Source: PFJX01 sp964542455
GTDB lineage: Bacteria > Pseudomonadota > Gammaproteobacteria > Burkholderiales > Thiobacillaceae
Direction: 5' to 3'
DNA length: 64,000 nt
NCBI GenBank assembly: GCA_964542455.1
Contig: CAZIUC010000001.1
Coordinates: 248,001-312,000 of the forward strand
The notes under the pieces are model-generated. The model saw only the letters and a program-made list of their open reading frames with translations. It was not told the origin of the DNA and did no database searches. Shown here one piece after another: positions 43,987 through 53,106 of this stretch. The position numbers were made by a program, and so were the translations under genes. Position 1 is the stretch's first letter, and each line of letters opens with the position of its first letter.

Positions 43987-44080
43987 TTTTTCCCTTCCCG
44001 GCCGAGATGTCGCTGCCGTGGCGGGCTGCGGCCGAGCCTCGGGAGGCGCCGTATTCCGGCCGTGAAAATATTGCTTGAAA

Positions 44081-44096
44081 ACACTGCCCATAGTGT
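44081..44096 (+). promoter_or_regulatory. NrdR box 1
   Basis: ACACTGCCCATAGTGT is a near-palindrome matching the outer halves of the NrdR consensus (ACAC…GTGT). It lies 32 bp, about three helical turns, upstream of a second box. Confidence 0.7.
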
Positions 44097-44112
44097 CTAA
44101 AAAGCGATTTCC

Positions 44113-44128
44113 ACCATATATCTAGTGT
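44113..44128 (+). promoter_or_regulatory. NrdR box 2
   Basis: ACCATATATCTAGTGT matches the NrdR consensus well, especially the AT-rich core and GTGT end. It ends 12 bp before the nrdJ ATG. The two boxes are 32 bp apart start to start, the spacing typical for NrdR-regulated reductase operons, so NrdR repression of nrdJ is predicted. Confidence 0.72.
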
Positions 44129-44140
44129 GAGGACGCCACC

Positions 44141-47023
44141 ATGCAGGAAGCCCTGTTCCCCGAACTGGCCGATCAGGCCATCTCCAGTGAAGTGCTGTTG
44201 GAAAAATATGCCAAAGGCGACGAACAGAACGTCGTCGATGTGCGCGTCAGGGTGGCGCAGGCACTGGCTTCGGTGGAGAAAAAGGCGCAGCGGGCACATT
44301 GGGAAAAGGCTTTTTTTCACGCCATGGAGGCTGGTTTCATTCCTGCCGGGCGCATCAACTCGGCGGCCGGGACCGGCCTGCAGGCAACCCTGATCAACTG
44401 TTTCGTGCAGCCGGTGGGCGACGCGATCTCCGGGATAAGTGACGGTCGGCCCGGCATCTACGTGGCCCTGGAAGAAGCCGCCGAAACCATGCGCCGGGGC
44501 GGTGGCGTCGGCTACGACTTCTCCACCATCCGCCCCAAGGGCGCGCTGGTGAAAGGCACCCAGTCACGCGCCAGCGGCCCGGTTTCCTACATGCGCGTGT
44601 TCGACCGCTCCTGCGAGACGGTGGAATCAGCCGGCAGCCGGCGCGGCGCGCAGATGGGCGTGATGCGCTGCGACCATCCCGACATCGAAGACTTCATCCA
44701 CGCCAAGGACAAGGGTGACCTGAAGAACTTCAACATCTCCGTGGGCATCACCGATGCCTTCATGCAGGCGGTGGAAGCCGATGGCGACGTGGAACTGGTG
44801 CACAAATCGGAACCCGGCGCCGAGCAGAAAGCCAACGGCGCTTACCAACACAAAGACGATAACGGCGAGGGCCTCTGGGTCTACCGCAAACTGCCGGCGC
44901 GCGAACTGTGGACCCAGATCATGGCCTCCACCTATGACCACGCCGAACCCGGCGTGCTGTTCATCGACCGCATCAACCGCGACAACAACCTCGGCTATTG
45001 CGAGACCATCGAGGCGACCAACCCTTGCGGCGAGCAACCGTTGCCACCCTATGGCTGCTGCTGCCTCGGCTCGGTCAACCTCACCCGCTTCGTCAGCAGC
45101 CCCTTCAGCGACGAGGCCAGCTTCGACTTTGACGGTCTCAAGCGCATCCTGCCCATCTGCGTGCGCGCGCTCGACAACGTACTCGACCTCACCGCCTGGC
45201 CGCTGGAGAAGCAGCAGAACGAAGCCCACAGCAAGCGCCGCGTCGGCCTTGGCTTCACCGGCCTGGGCGATGCTTTGGTCATGCTCGGCCTGCGCTACGA
45301 CACCCCGGCGGCGCTGGCCTTCTCCACCAAAGTGGCCGAGTTCATGCGTGACCAGTCTTACCTGGCCTCGGTGGAACTGGCGATCGAACGCGACCCCTTC
45401 CCGCTGTTCAACGCCGACCTCTACCTGTCCGGCGGCAACTTCGCCTCACGCCTGCCGGAGGACATCAAGTCCCGTATCCGCGAACACGGCATCCGCAATT
45501 CGCACCTGCTCTCCATCGCCCCCACCGGCACCATTTCCCTGGCCTTCGCCGACAACGCCAGCAACGGTATCGAGCCGCCCTTCTCCTGGGCCTACACGCG
45601 CAAGAAGCGCCTGGCCGAAGGTGGCTGGAAGGAATATCAGGTGGAGGACCACGCCTGGCGCGTTTACCGCGAACAGGGCGGCGACATGGAAAACCTGCCG
45701 GACTCCTTCGTCACCGCTTTGGAAATCTCCGCCCTGGCGCACATGAACATCGTCGCCGCCGTCGCGCCCTACGTCGATTCCGCCATCTCCAAGACCGTCA
45801 ACGTCCCGGTCGACTATCCCTACACCGACTTCGAAGGCCTCTATATGGCGGGCTGGAAAGCTGGCCTCAAGGGTCTCGCCACCTACCGGCCCAACGCCGT
45901 GCTGGGCAGCGTATTGTCCACCGGCACGGAAACACCGGCCCCGGCAAAGACCGTCAGCAACCCGCAGGATTTTGAACTCTCCGACGTCAACCGCCGTATC
46001 GAAATCAAGGCACTGCCCGCCCCCGTGCTGGAAAGCCTGAAATGGCCCGGCCGCCCGAAACTGTCTGGCGGCAACCCGGCCTGGTGCTACATGCTCGATA
46101 GCGAATGCGGTAGTTTCGCCCTGTTCGTCGGTCACACCGAAAGCGAGGGCCGCGCCTGGCCATTCGAAGTCTGGGTCAATGGCGCGGAACAGCCGCGCGG
46201 ACTCGGCGCCGTGGCGAAAACCCTGTCCATGGACATGCGCGCCAATGATCGCGGCTGGCTCAAACTGAAGCTCGACACCCTGGCGAAAACGCGCGGCGAC
46301 GACAGTTGCTCCATTCCCTTCCCGCCCGATGGCGAACCCAAGCTGATGCCCAGCCTGGTCTCCGCCACCGCGCAACTCTTGCGCTGGCGCCTGGACGAAC
46401 TGAACGCGCTGGACGGTGGCGGCGCCACGCCGGTGCTTGACGCCCTGTTCTCGCCCAAGGAGCCCAAGACCGGCACCGACGGCACCCTGTCCTGGACGGT
46501 GGACGTCTACAACCCGCACACCGGCGACGACTTTGTCCTCGGCCTCAAGGAAATCACCATGCCGGACGGCGTCACCCGCCCCTATTCCCTCTGGCTCGCC
46601 GGCGAATACCCGCGCGCGCTTGACGGTCTATGCAAGTTGCTTTCCCTCGACATGCGCGTCATGGACCCCGCCTGGGCCGGCATGAAACTCAGGAAGCTGC
46701 TCAACTACCCGGAACCCCTGGGTGATTTCATGGCTTTCGTCCCCGGCCAATCGAAGCAGACCAACTGGCCCTCCACCGTCGCCTACGTCGCCCGCCTCAT
46801 CATCCACCGCTACGCCATGCTCGGCATCCTCACCGAAGACGGCCTGCCAGTGAAGGAAATGGGCATCCTGCAGACCCCCTCGCTGCCCCCGTCCCACACC
46901 GGCGAACCCGCCAAAGTCGTCATGACCGGCTCGGTCTGCAAGGAATGTGGCAACGCCACGGTGATCAGGAGAGACGGCTGCGATTTCTGCACGGCTTGCG
47001 GGGCGGTGGGGGCGTGCGGGTGA
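44141..47023 (+). CDS. nrdJ: Adenosylcobalamin-dependent ribonucleotide reductase (class II)
   Basis: Reduces ribonucleotides to deoxyribonucleotides with adenosylcobalamin, so oxygen is not needed. The 960-residue product has NCFVQPVGDAISG (first active-site Cys), RRGGGVGYDFSTIRPKG, the ATNPCGEQPLPPYGCCCLGSVNL radical-Cys region, and RNSHLLSIAPTGTISL. The C-terminal zinc-ribbon-like end VCKECGNATVIRRDGCDFCTACG (Cys pairs near residues 932–957) is typical of long NrdJ proteins and serves reductant transfer. A central region (about 600–900) holds two TSCPD-like repeats. GTGAGGACG precedes ATG 44141. Two NrdR boxes lie in the leader; no cobalamin riboswitch fold was found there. Confidence 0.96.
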   Translation: MQEALFPELADQAISSEVLLEKYAKGDEQNVVDVRVRVAQALASVEKKAQRAHWEKAFFHAMEAGFIPAGRINSAAGTGLQATLINCFVQPVGDAISGISDGRPGIYVALEEAAETMRRGGGVGYDFSTIRPKGALVKGTQSRASGPVSYMRVFDRSCETVESAGSRRGAQMGVMRCDHPDIEDFIHAKDKGDLKNFNISVGITDAFMQAVEADGDVELVHKSEPGAEQKANGAYQHKDDNGEGLWVYRKLPARELWTQIMASTYDHAEPGVLFIDRINRDNNLGYCETIEATNPCGEQPLPPYGCCCLGSVNLTRFVSSPFSDEASFDFDGLKRILPICVRALDNVLDLTAWPLEKQQNEAHSKRRVGLGFTGLGDALVMLGLRYDTPAALAFSTKVAEFMRDQSYLASVELAIERDPFPLFNADLYLSGGNFASRLPEDIKSRIREHGIRNSHLLSIAPTGTISLAFADNASNGIEPPFSWAYTRKKRLAEGGWKEYQVEDHAWRVYREQGGDMENLPDSFVTALEISALAHMNIVAAVAPYVDSAISKTVNVPVDYPYTDFEGLYMAGWKAGLKGLATYRPNAVLGSVLSTGTETPAPAKTVSNPQDFELSDVNRRIEIKALPAPVLESLKWPGRPKLSGGNPAWCYMLDSECGSFALFVGHTESEGRAWPFEVWVNGAEQPRGLGAVAKTLSMDMRANDRGWLKLKLDTLAKTRGDDSCSIPFPPDGEPKLMPSLVSATAQLLRWRLDELNALDGGGATPVLDALFSPKEPKTGTDGTLSWTVDVYNPHTGDDFVLGLKEITMPDGVTRPYSLWLAGEYPRALDGLCKLLSLDMRVMDPAWAGMKLRKLLNYPEPLGDFMAFVPGQSKQTNWPSTVAYVARLIIHRYAMLGILTEDGLPVKEMGILQTPSLPPSHTGEPAKVVMTGSVCKECGNATVIRRDGCDFCTACGAVGACG

Positions 47024-47282
47024 GGAATGGTCGTGTGAGCTACTCCATGAGCTGCAAGTCGTAATACTTGCGAATTAGTAATTCAACTCCGACGGCCTAC
47101 CTTGGTCATCGGGGTTTTTTTGCCCTGGCTAGGTGCAGGACTAACGCGTTTCGTCAGTGTCCTGAACTGATGTTGGCTCCCCTTGAAATAACGGCTTCAA
47201 ACCGGTTCATTCACTCTCTCCGCTCCTTGCCCCCGAAGCGTTTCCTCAGCACAATTGCTCCATATTATGAAGCGATTAAGTC

Positions 47283-48407
47283 ATGCAAACGCCTCCTAAC
47301 TGGGTTTGGCAGCACCCCGATTGGCCCCGTTTCCGCTGGGACACGGCGACGCTTTCACCGCTGCTCGGGCGGGCGCGGTTGGCGCAGGGGAAGGTCTTGG
47401 GCGCGGCGCGGTTGCTGGATGCCAATCTGAGTCTTGAGGCGGTTGCCGCCATCCTGGTGGAGGATGGTGTGACGACCAGCGCCATCGAAGGTGAGCGGCT
47501 GGATGTGGAGGCGGTGCGTTCCTCCGTGGCGCGTCACCTGGGCTTGGCTACGGCGGGACTTCCGGTAGCGCCGCGCGCGGTGGATGGGTTGATCGATGTT
47601 CTTCTCGATGCCACCGGCCGGCACGACCATGCGCTGACAGAGCAGCGGCTATGCGGCTGGCAGGCGGCGCTGTTTCCGACTGGGTATTCCGGCCTTTATG
47701 CCATCCGCGTGGGGGAGTTGCGCGGCGAGACGACTATGCAGGTGGTCTCGGGCAGGATGGGCCGGGAGCGGGTGCATTTCGTAGCGCCGCCACGTGAGCG
47801 ATTGGATGATCGGGTCGCGGAATTCCTGACCTGGTTCAATCAGCCGCCGACTGATCTGGATGGGCTGGTCCGCGCGGGATTGGCGCATCTCTGGTTCGTC
47901 ACCCTGCATCCCTTTGAGGATGGCAATGGCCGCCTGGCGCGAGCGATCACGGATATGGCGCTGGCTCAGGATGAGCGGCAGCCAAATCGCTTCTTCAGTC
48001 TGTCCGCGCAGATTCTGCGCGATAGGGAAAGTTATTACGACATCCTGGAGCGTAGCCAGCGCGGCGGGCTGGATGTCACCGAGTGGCTGGCCTGGTTTCT
48101 GGCTCAAGTGGAAGCAGCCGCCGCGGCGGCGGAGCAAACAGTGGCCAATACGCTGGCCAAGGCCCGATTCTGGCTGCGCCACCAGGCCGGCAACCTGAAC
48201 GAACGGCAGCGCAAGGCGTTGAATCGCCTGCTGGATGCCGGCACTGGCGGCTTCGAGGGTGGCATCAACACGCGCAAGTACATGAGTCTGACTGGAACCA
48301 GTCGTGCCACGGCGTATCGGGAATTGGCCGACCTGGTCGAGCAAGGCTGCATCGCTCCGAACGGCAAAGGTGGGCGCAGCAGCGGCTATGACATCATCTG
48401 GGAGTAA
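47283..48407 (+). CDS. Fic family protein with inhibitory helix and C-terminal wHTH
   Basis: A 374-residue Fic-domain protein, likely an AMP-transferase. Order: N-terminal DUF4172-type segment (about 3–90, WVWQHPDWPRFRWDT-like start), the inhibitory helix motif TSAIEG fitting (S/T)xxxE(G/N) at about residues 62–67, the Fic core with LHPFEDGNGRLARAITDMAL holding the catalytic His, and a C-terminal winged-helix-like part (YMSLTGTSRATAYRELADLVEQG). This is the class II (N-terminal inhibition) layout, so activity is autoinhibited until released. No toxin or antitoxin partner gene is adjacent. The target protein is unknown. Confidence 0.88.
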   Translation: MQTPPNWVWQHPDWPRFRWDTATLSPLLGRARLAQGKVLGAARLLDANLSLEAVAAILVEDGVTTSAIEGERLDVEAVRSSVARHLGLATAGLPVAPRAVDGLIDVLLDATGRHDHALTEQRLCGWQAALFPTGYSGLYAIRVGELRGETTMQVVSGRMGRERVHFVAPPRERLDDRVAEFLTWFNQPPTDLDGLVRAGLAHLWFVTLHPFEDGNGRLARAITDMALAQDERQPNRFFSLSAQILRDRESYYDILERSQRGGLDVTEWLAWFLAQVEAAAAAAEQTVANTLAKARFWLRHQAGNLNERQRKALNRLLDAGTGGFEGGINTRKYMSLTGTSRATAYRELADLVEQGCIAPNGKGGRSSGYDIIWE

Positions 48408-48693
48408 TTTTGACCATGCCGGCGTAACTGCTGACGCGGCAAGTCTGCTTGCTACAACACACCCAAGAAGGATGAACCCCACGTAAACACCTCTGAATCA
48501 TCGACACTAAATTAATGCTTCAGGTGTCTCTCTTTCATTGACACGTTCCGCTCCTCGCCCAAGCCACGACCAGCGACGCAAGGTGATCGAGGTCATATCG
48601 CAGGATAGTATTTCCCCGCATACTGTTTATTCAGCCTGAAGGTGCAAGGCCTTCTTTATTCAAGCTTTATCCACTCGGCAAGAGGAGAACTGC

Positions 48694-49101
48694 ATGTCTT
48701 ACAAAATCAGTGAAATCGAGGGTATCGGACCCGTTTACACGGAGAAGCTGGGAACGGTCGGCGTCATGACAACCGACGATTTGCTCAAGTTGTGCGCTAC
48801 GACCAAGGGGCGTTCGGAAATCAGCGAGAAAAGTGGCCTGACCACCAGCCAGTTGCTCATCTGGGCCGACATGGCGGACATGATGCGCCTGAATGGTGTC
48901 GGCCCTCAGTTCAGCGAATTGCTCAAGGCTTCCGGCGTGGATACCGTGAAGGAACTGCGCACTCGCAACGCCGAGAACCTGACTGCAAAGTTGGCGGAAG
49001 TGAATGCGGAGAAAAAACTCGCCCGCGCCGTACCCAGCCTGAGCCATGTGAGCGGCTGGATCGAGCAGGCCAAGAGTACCGAGCCCCTCATCAGCCATTG
49101 A
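48694..49101 (+). CDS. DUF4332 helix-hairpin-helix protein
   Basis: A 135-residue protein of the DUF4332 type. It has two helix-hairpin-helix-like units: IEGIGPVYTEKLGTVGVMTTDDLL and LNGVGPQFSELLKASGVDTVKEL. These GxGP segments are DNA-backbone-binding motifs in other proteins, but function of this family is not known. A strong AAGAGGAG ribosome binding site precedes ATG 48694. About 286 bp of non-coding, AT-richer DNA separates it from the Fic gene, and it seems to be its own transcript. Confidence 0.85.
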   Translation: MSYKISEIEGIGPVYTEKLGTVGVMTTDDLLKLCATTKGRSEISEKSGLTTSQLLIWADMADMMRLNGVGPQFSELLKASGVDTVKELRTRNAENLTAKLAEVNAEKKLARAVPSLSHVSGWIEQAKSTEPLISH

Positions 49102-49218
49102 ACAGTGGCGGTTTAGCCGCCTCCATCTTCCCGATCCTGGCCCAGGTGCAATGCCTTCAGGCCTGAGGGATCGGAAGCGTGGCTTCAGAGGCCAGGCATG
49201 ATTGCCGTCTTTCCGACT

Positions 49219-49875
49219 CTACCGCCGTTGCGCCGCGTTCAGCGCCTCGTCCACCTGATTCCGCAACTGCTCGTAACCGAAGTTCGGCAGCGGCTTGCCG
49301 TTGACGAAGAAATCCGGGGTCTTGGTCACGTTGAGCGTGTTGGCGTCGGCAAGATCCTGCGCGATCACGTCGGCGATTTCCGGTGCGGCCATGTCGGCCT
49401 TCACCTGCTCAAGATTCAGTCCAAGTCCTTCAAGGTGCGGCCAGACCAGATCGACTTCTGCTCTATGGTGCGGCGCCCACTCGGCCTGCGTGGCGAGTAG
49501 CGCTTCCAGCGCGGGCCAGAACCTGCCTTGTTTGCGCGCGGCCTCCAGGACCGCGACCACCTTGTCCGAGCCGTCGTGGAAAGGGGTATAGCGCAGCACG
49601 AGGCGGATCTGGTCGGGATGCGCGGCCATGATGTCCTTGACCCTGGGATAAAAGTTTTTGCAGGTCTCGCATGCGGGGTCGAGAAATTCGACGATGACGA
49701 CCGGCGCGTCCTGTTTGCCGAGGGTCGGTGAGTACATGCGAACAAGCGCGTCCTGATTGGCCTCGGCCAACTGCGTGGACTGTTTCTCTTGCTTGGCGGT
49801 GTAGAGCAGCGTGCCGACGACAAACACCAGCAGCAGGGCGATCGCCGCTGCGATGAACAGGGTTTTCCGCTTCAT
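49219..49875 (-). CDS. DsbA-like thiol-disulfide protein
   Basis: A 218-residue thioredoxin-fold protein with one N-terminal membrane anchor (residues 5–26, LFIAAAIALLLVFVVGTLLY). The active-site motif is CETC in VEFLDPACETCKNFYPRV, and the cis-Pro loop is VTKTPDFFVNGKPL. This is the DsbA/DsbG-type (PF13462) class that introduces or isomerises disulfides in periplasmic proteins. It overlaps the upstream DsbB-like gene by ATGA, so the two probably form an oxidase pair. ATG 49875 is chosen from that overlap and the anchor. Confidence 0.88.
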   Translation of the reverse strand: MKRKTLFIAAAIALLLVFVVGTLLYTAKQEKQSTQLAEANQDALVRMYSPTLGKQDAPVVIVEFLDPACETCKNFYPRVKDIMAAHPDQIRLVLRYTPFHDGSDKVVAVLEAARKQGRFWPALEALLATQAEWAPHHRAEVDLVWPHLEGLGLNLEQVKADMAAPEIADVIAQDLADANTLNVTKTPDFFVNGKPLPNFGYEQLRNQVDEALNAAQRR

Positions 49876-50318
49876 TTGGGTCCTTTGATATGGGTGGCGA
49901 TGAGCATGGCGATGATGAAAGAAAAGGCCAGTACCGAGAGTAGCGGGATATTGATGAAGCCGAACCACGACACTGTCAGGGCGGAGCACGGCACGCCCTG
50001 ACGACAGGGCTGGGCGCTTTCCGGGATCAGTCCGCCCACCAGCGCGAGATGATAGATCGCCAGCAGCCATCCGGTGATCGCCAGCGGCAGGGCATAGCGG
50101 ATGACCTTCGCGTCGAAAGGGAAGAGACCGGCGGCAAGCACGAAGACCAGCGGAAACATGCATATCCGCTGATACCAGCAGAGCAGGCAGGGGGTGTGCC
50201 CCATGATCTCGCCGAGAAAGAAGGCGCCCAGTGTCGATGTGGTGGCGAGCAGCCAGGCCAGAAAAACCAGGGTCCAGCCCGTGTTGGGCGAAGGGTCGGA
50301 AGTAGGCATGGGCGACAT
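49872..50318 (-). CDS. DsbB-like disulfide bond formation protein
   Basis: A 148-residue four-helix membrane protein that would reoxidise the neighbouring DsbA-like protein by passing electrons to quinone. The first periplasmic pair is CLLCWYQRICMFPLV (CxxC in the HTPCLLCWYQR signature) and the second pair is in QPCRQGVPCSALTVSWFG. The WYQR segment is the DsbB family hallmark. Length is that of the shorter BdbC/DsbI-type group. Confidence 0.9.
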   Translation of the reverse strand: MSPMPTSDPSPNTGWTLVFLAWLLATTSTLGAFFLGEIMGHTPCLLCWYQRICMFPLVFVLAAGLFPFDAKVIRYALPLAITGWLLAIYHLALVGGLIPESAQPCRQGVPCSALTVSWFGFINIPLLSVLAFSFIIAMLIATHIKGPK

Positions 50319-50374
50319 GATGGCGATGTCGCGGAGGGAGTCAACCGGCGCGAGGTGTTCGCACCGCCGGTGGT

Positions 50375-52501
50375 TCAGAACAGCCCGAATTGGGTGAAAT
50401 CCGGCTCGACCGATTTCCCGGCCACGCTGTGCTGCAGGGCGGACAATTTTTCCAGGATCTGGTCTTTCAAAGCGAGCAGTTCATGTACCTGCTCGCGCGC
50501 CTGTTCCAGTTTCCCGGACTTGCGTAGTTTGACGATGCTGGGGCCGACCTGATGCACGGCAATGTGGATGGGTTCCAGATCGGTGAATTCCTGGAGCCGA
50601 CCGTAGCGGCGCTGGCCATAGCCGTAATACCAGTGGCCGAAGCGGCACTGGTGGTGGTCGCAGAGTTCGTCCGGGCCCAATTGCAGCGCGGCGCCATCCA
50701 TGTAGAGCAGGATGCGGCGTACCCATTTGATGTGGTCGTACTGCGCCACCAGCAACGGGAAGTCGCTCATTTCCCAATGGGTATCGGCCCACAGAGCCCA
50801 CTGTGGGTCGGGTTGATAGGTGGCGACCCAAGCCGGGATGTCCTCGGCCGGCATCGGCCGGGCGATGCCATAGCCCTGGGCGATATCGCAACCCAGGCGC
50901 ATGAGCAGCACCCCCTGTTCCGGCGTCTCCACCCCTTCCGCCACCACGGTGCGGCGGAAGGCGGTGGCCAGGCCGATGATGCCTTCCACCAGGGTCAGAT
51001 CGTCGCTGTCCTCCAGCACGTCGCGCACGAAGCTCTGGTCGATTTTCATGGTCTCGGCGGGGATGTCGCGCAGGTAGGAAAGCGAGGCGTAGCCGGTGCC
51101 GAAATCGTCCAGGGCGAAACCCACGCCCATGCCCCAGCAGGCCTCGATCACGCCACGCACATGGCGAGTGTTCTCCAGTGCCGCCGATTCGAGGATTTCA
51201 ACTTCCAGGCGCCCTGGCGGCACGTCAGGGAAATCGTCCAGGCAGTGGCGCATGCAGTCCACGAAGTCTTCCCGCAGGAGTTGCCGCGCCGCCACGTTGA
51301 CACTCACAGAGATGGCCAGCCCGGCCTGGTCCCAGATACCAATCTGGGCGAGCGCCTGGCGCACAACCCATTCGCCGATCTCCACGATCAGGTCGTGATG
51401 CTCGACATGTGGCAGAAAGGTCCCGGGCAGCAACAGGCCCTGCGTCGGATGCCGCCAGCGCAGCAGCGCCTCGACACCAACGATCTGGCCGGTGCGCAGG
51501 TTGACCTTGGGCTGGTAACGCAACACCAGTTCATCGTTGGCCAGGCCATGAGCGAGGCGGTCGAGTAACTGGCGCCGGGTCTGCGCCTGCTGGTCCTGTT
51601 CCGCGTCGAATAGGTGGTAACGGTTGCGGCCGCCTTCCTTGGCCTGGTACATGGCCTGGTCGGCATGGCGCAGCAGGGTGTCGGGATCGGCGCTGTCGAA
51701 GGGAAACAGGGTGATTCCCAGGCTGGCGGTCAGTTCGTAGCGCTGGCCGTCGATCTCGCAGGGCGCGCTGGCCAGGACGAGGATGCGATCGGCCACTCGT
51801 TCAACTTCGTCCATGTGCGGCAGGCCGCGCAGCACCAGGGCAAATTCGTCGCCGCCCAGGCGCGCCACCACGTCGCTGCTACGCGCCACTTGTTTCAGGC
51901 GTTGCGCGATGGCGACCAGAACACGGTCGCCCAAGGCATGGCCATAACGGTCATTGAGGTTCTTGAAGCCGTCGAGGTCGAGTAGCATGACGGCGAGCAG
52001 TTGGTTGTTGTCGCGCGCCACTTCCACCAACTGGTGCAGGCGTTCACTGAGTTGGGCGCGGTTGGGTAGCTCTGTGAGCGCGTCGAAGCGAGTGAGGCGC
52101 TGCAACTTCTCTTCCGCGCGGTACAACGCCTGGATGTCGGTGAACACCGCCACATAGCATTCGATGTGGCCGTCGCCATCGCGCACGGCTGTGATGCTGA
52201 GCCGCTCCGGAAAAATTTCACCATTCTTGCGGCGATCCCAGATTTCGCCCCGCCATTGGTCCGCTTCGCGCAGCGCGGCCCACATGTCCTGGTAGAACGC
52301 CGCGTCATGGTGGCCGGAACTCAGCAGGCTGGGAGGACGGCCGACCACTTCCTCGAACGTATAGCCGGTGACTTCGCTGAAGGCGCGGTTCACATAGACG
52401 ATATGGTTGTCGACATCCGTGATCATGATGCCGTCGCTCGTATGTTCCAGCGCAATGCCCGCCAAATGCGGGGCGAAGCTGTACTGGGACGAGTGGGGCA
52501 T
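50375..52501 (-). CDS. PAS-GGDEF-EAL-CZB cyclic-di-GMP protein
   Basis: A 708-residue signalling protein without membrane segments. Order: PAS (about 10–125, EHTSDGIMITDVDNHIVYVNRAF); GGDEF (about 140–290, intact ARLGGDEFAL); EAL (about 305–555, intact GVEALLRWRHP with VALDDFGTGYASLSYLRDIP-like DDFGTG and QGYGIARPMP); and a C-terminal CZB domain with the zinc ligands in QYDHIKWVRR, DHHQCRFGHWYYGYG and HIAVHQVGP. CZB domains bind zinc very tightly in DgcZ and related proteins. Both catalytic motifs are intact, so it may switch between synthesis and breakdown of c-di-GMP. ATG 52501 is used in preference to a farther start at 52549 that runs into the preceding terminator region. Confidence 0.92.
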   Translation of the reverse strand: MPHSSQYSFAPHLAGIALEHTSDGIMITDVDNHIVYVNRAFSEVTGYTFEEVVGRPPSLLSSGHHDAAFYQDMWAALREADQWRGEIWDRRKNGEIFPERLSITAVRDGDGHIECYVAVFTDIQALYRAEEKLQRLTRFDALTELPNRAQLSERLHQLVEVARDNNQLLAVMLLDLDGFKNLNDRYGHALGDRVLVAIAQRLKQVARSSDVVARLGGDEFALVLRGLPHMDEVERVADRILVLASAPCEIDGQRYELTASLGITLFPFDSADPDTLLRHADQAMYQAKEGGRNRYHLFDAEQDQQAQTRRQLLDRLAHGLANDELVLRYQPKVNLRTGQIVGVEALLRWRHPTQGLLLPGTFLPHVEHHDLIVEIGEWVVRQALAQIGIWDQAGLAISVSVNVAARQLLREDFVDCMRHCLDDFPDVPPGRLEVEILESAALENTRHVRGVIEACWGMGVGFALDDFGTGYASLSYLRDIPAETMKIDQSFVRDVLEDSDDLTLVEGIIGLATAFRRTVVAEGVETPEQGVLLMRLGCDIAQGYGIARPMPAEDIPAWVATYQPDPQWALWADTHWEMSDFPLLVAQYDHIKWVRRILLYMDGAALQLGPDELCDHHQCRFGHWYYGYGQRRYGRLQEFTDLEPIHIAVHQVGPSIVKLRKSGKLEQAREQVHELLALKDQILEKLSALQHSVAGKSVEPDFTQFGLF

Positions 52502-52567
52502 GGACAAATTTTCCGTATTTGATTTTTTTCGATAGTAGCAGCGCGCCATACGGCAAGGATGGGCGCG

Positions 52568-52607
52568 AGCAACAAAAAACCCCGCCTGAGCGGGGTTTTT
52601 TGTTGCT
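52568..52607. terminator. Intrinsic terminator (bidirectional)
   Basis: Perfect 18-bp inverted repeat (52568–52585 and 52590–52607) around a 4-nt loop, with GC-rich stem and a T-run on either strand. It ends the rpmB–rpmG transcript on the minus strand. Confidence 0.92.
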
Positions 52608-52630
52608 GCTGAAACGATGCGGATGAGTGC

Positions 52631-52798
52631 TTATTTCAGCTTGATTTCCTTGTAAGCCACATGCTTGCGGACGACGGGGTCGAACTTGCTGATCTCCATC
52701 TTGCCGGGCATGGTCTTCTTGTTCTTGGTGGTGGTGTAGAAATGGCCGGTGCCCGCTGTGGACTCCAACTTGATCTTTTCACGTCCGCCTTTAGCCAT
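52631..52798 (-). CDS. rpmG: 50S ribosomal protein L33
   Basis: A 55-residue ribosomal protein L33, encoded on the minus strand. The translation starts MAKGGREKIKLESTAGTGHF and contains YTTTKNKKTMPGKMEISKFDP and RKHVAYKEIKLK, matching proteobacterial L33. This is the Cys-less (zinc-independent) form. It lies 11 bp after rpmB, the standard pair, and is followed by a strong intrinsic terminator. The gene is shorter than typical ORF-finding limits. Confidence 0.96.
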   Translation of the reverse strand: MAKGGREKIKLESTAGTGHFYTTTKNKKTMPGKMEISKFDPVVRKHVAYKEIKLK

Positions 52799-52809
52799 GA
52801 TGCTTCTCC

Positions 52810-53043
52810 TTACAGCGCGCCGCTGGCGCGCAGATCGGCCAGGACGGATTCGATGCCGTTCTTGTCGATGGTGCGCAGCGCGGCATTGGTGACACGCAGA
52901 CGTACCCAGCGGTTCTCGCTCTCCACCCAGAAACGGCGGGATTGCAGATTGGGCAGGAAACGACGCTTGGTTCTGTTGTTGGCGTGGGAAACGTTGTTAC
53001 CCACCATCGGCTTCTTGCCGGTCACCTGACATACACGGGCCAT
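52810..53043 (-). CDS. rpmB: 50S ribosomal protein L28
   Basis: A 77-residue ribosomal protein L28: MARVCQVTGKKPMVGNNVSHANNRTKRRFLPNLQ and RVTNAALRTIDKNGIESVL are typical. It heads the rpmB–rpmG operon. Only the first Cys of a possible zinc site is present, so this is the non-zinc form. radC lies upstream on the same strand, an arrangement common in proteobacteria. Confidence 0.97.
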   Translation of the reverse strand: MARVCQVTGKKPMVGNNVSHANNRTKRRFLPNLQSRRFWVESENRWVRLRVTNAALRTIDKNGIESVLADLRASGAL

Positions 53044-53106
53044 GATAATTATCCCTGCTACACGAATACGGAAAGTCCGCCTTTATACGCGAAACCTTTT
53101 CCGTGG

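Noticed and set aside
43987..44140. Cobalamin riboswitch upstream of nrdJ
   Set aside because: The leader is short and lacks the B12-box core; the symmetrical elements there are better explained as NrdR boxes.
45446..46519. 357-codon minus-strand open frame
   Set aside because: Antisense to nrdJ with no recognisable motif.
47024..47282. Possible gene between nrdJ and the Fic gene
   Set aside because: A 120-codon frame spans the spacer but then runs antiparallel to good sense in the Fic gene in a different frame. No motif or ribosome binding site; spacer only.
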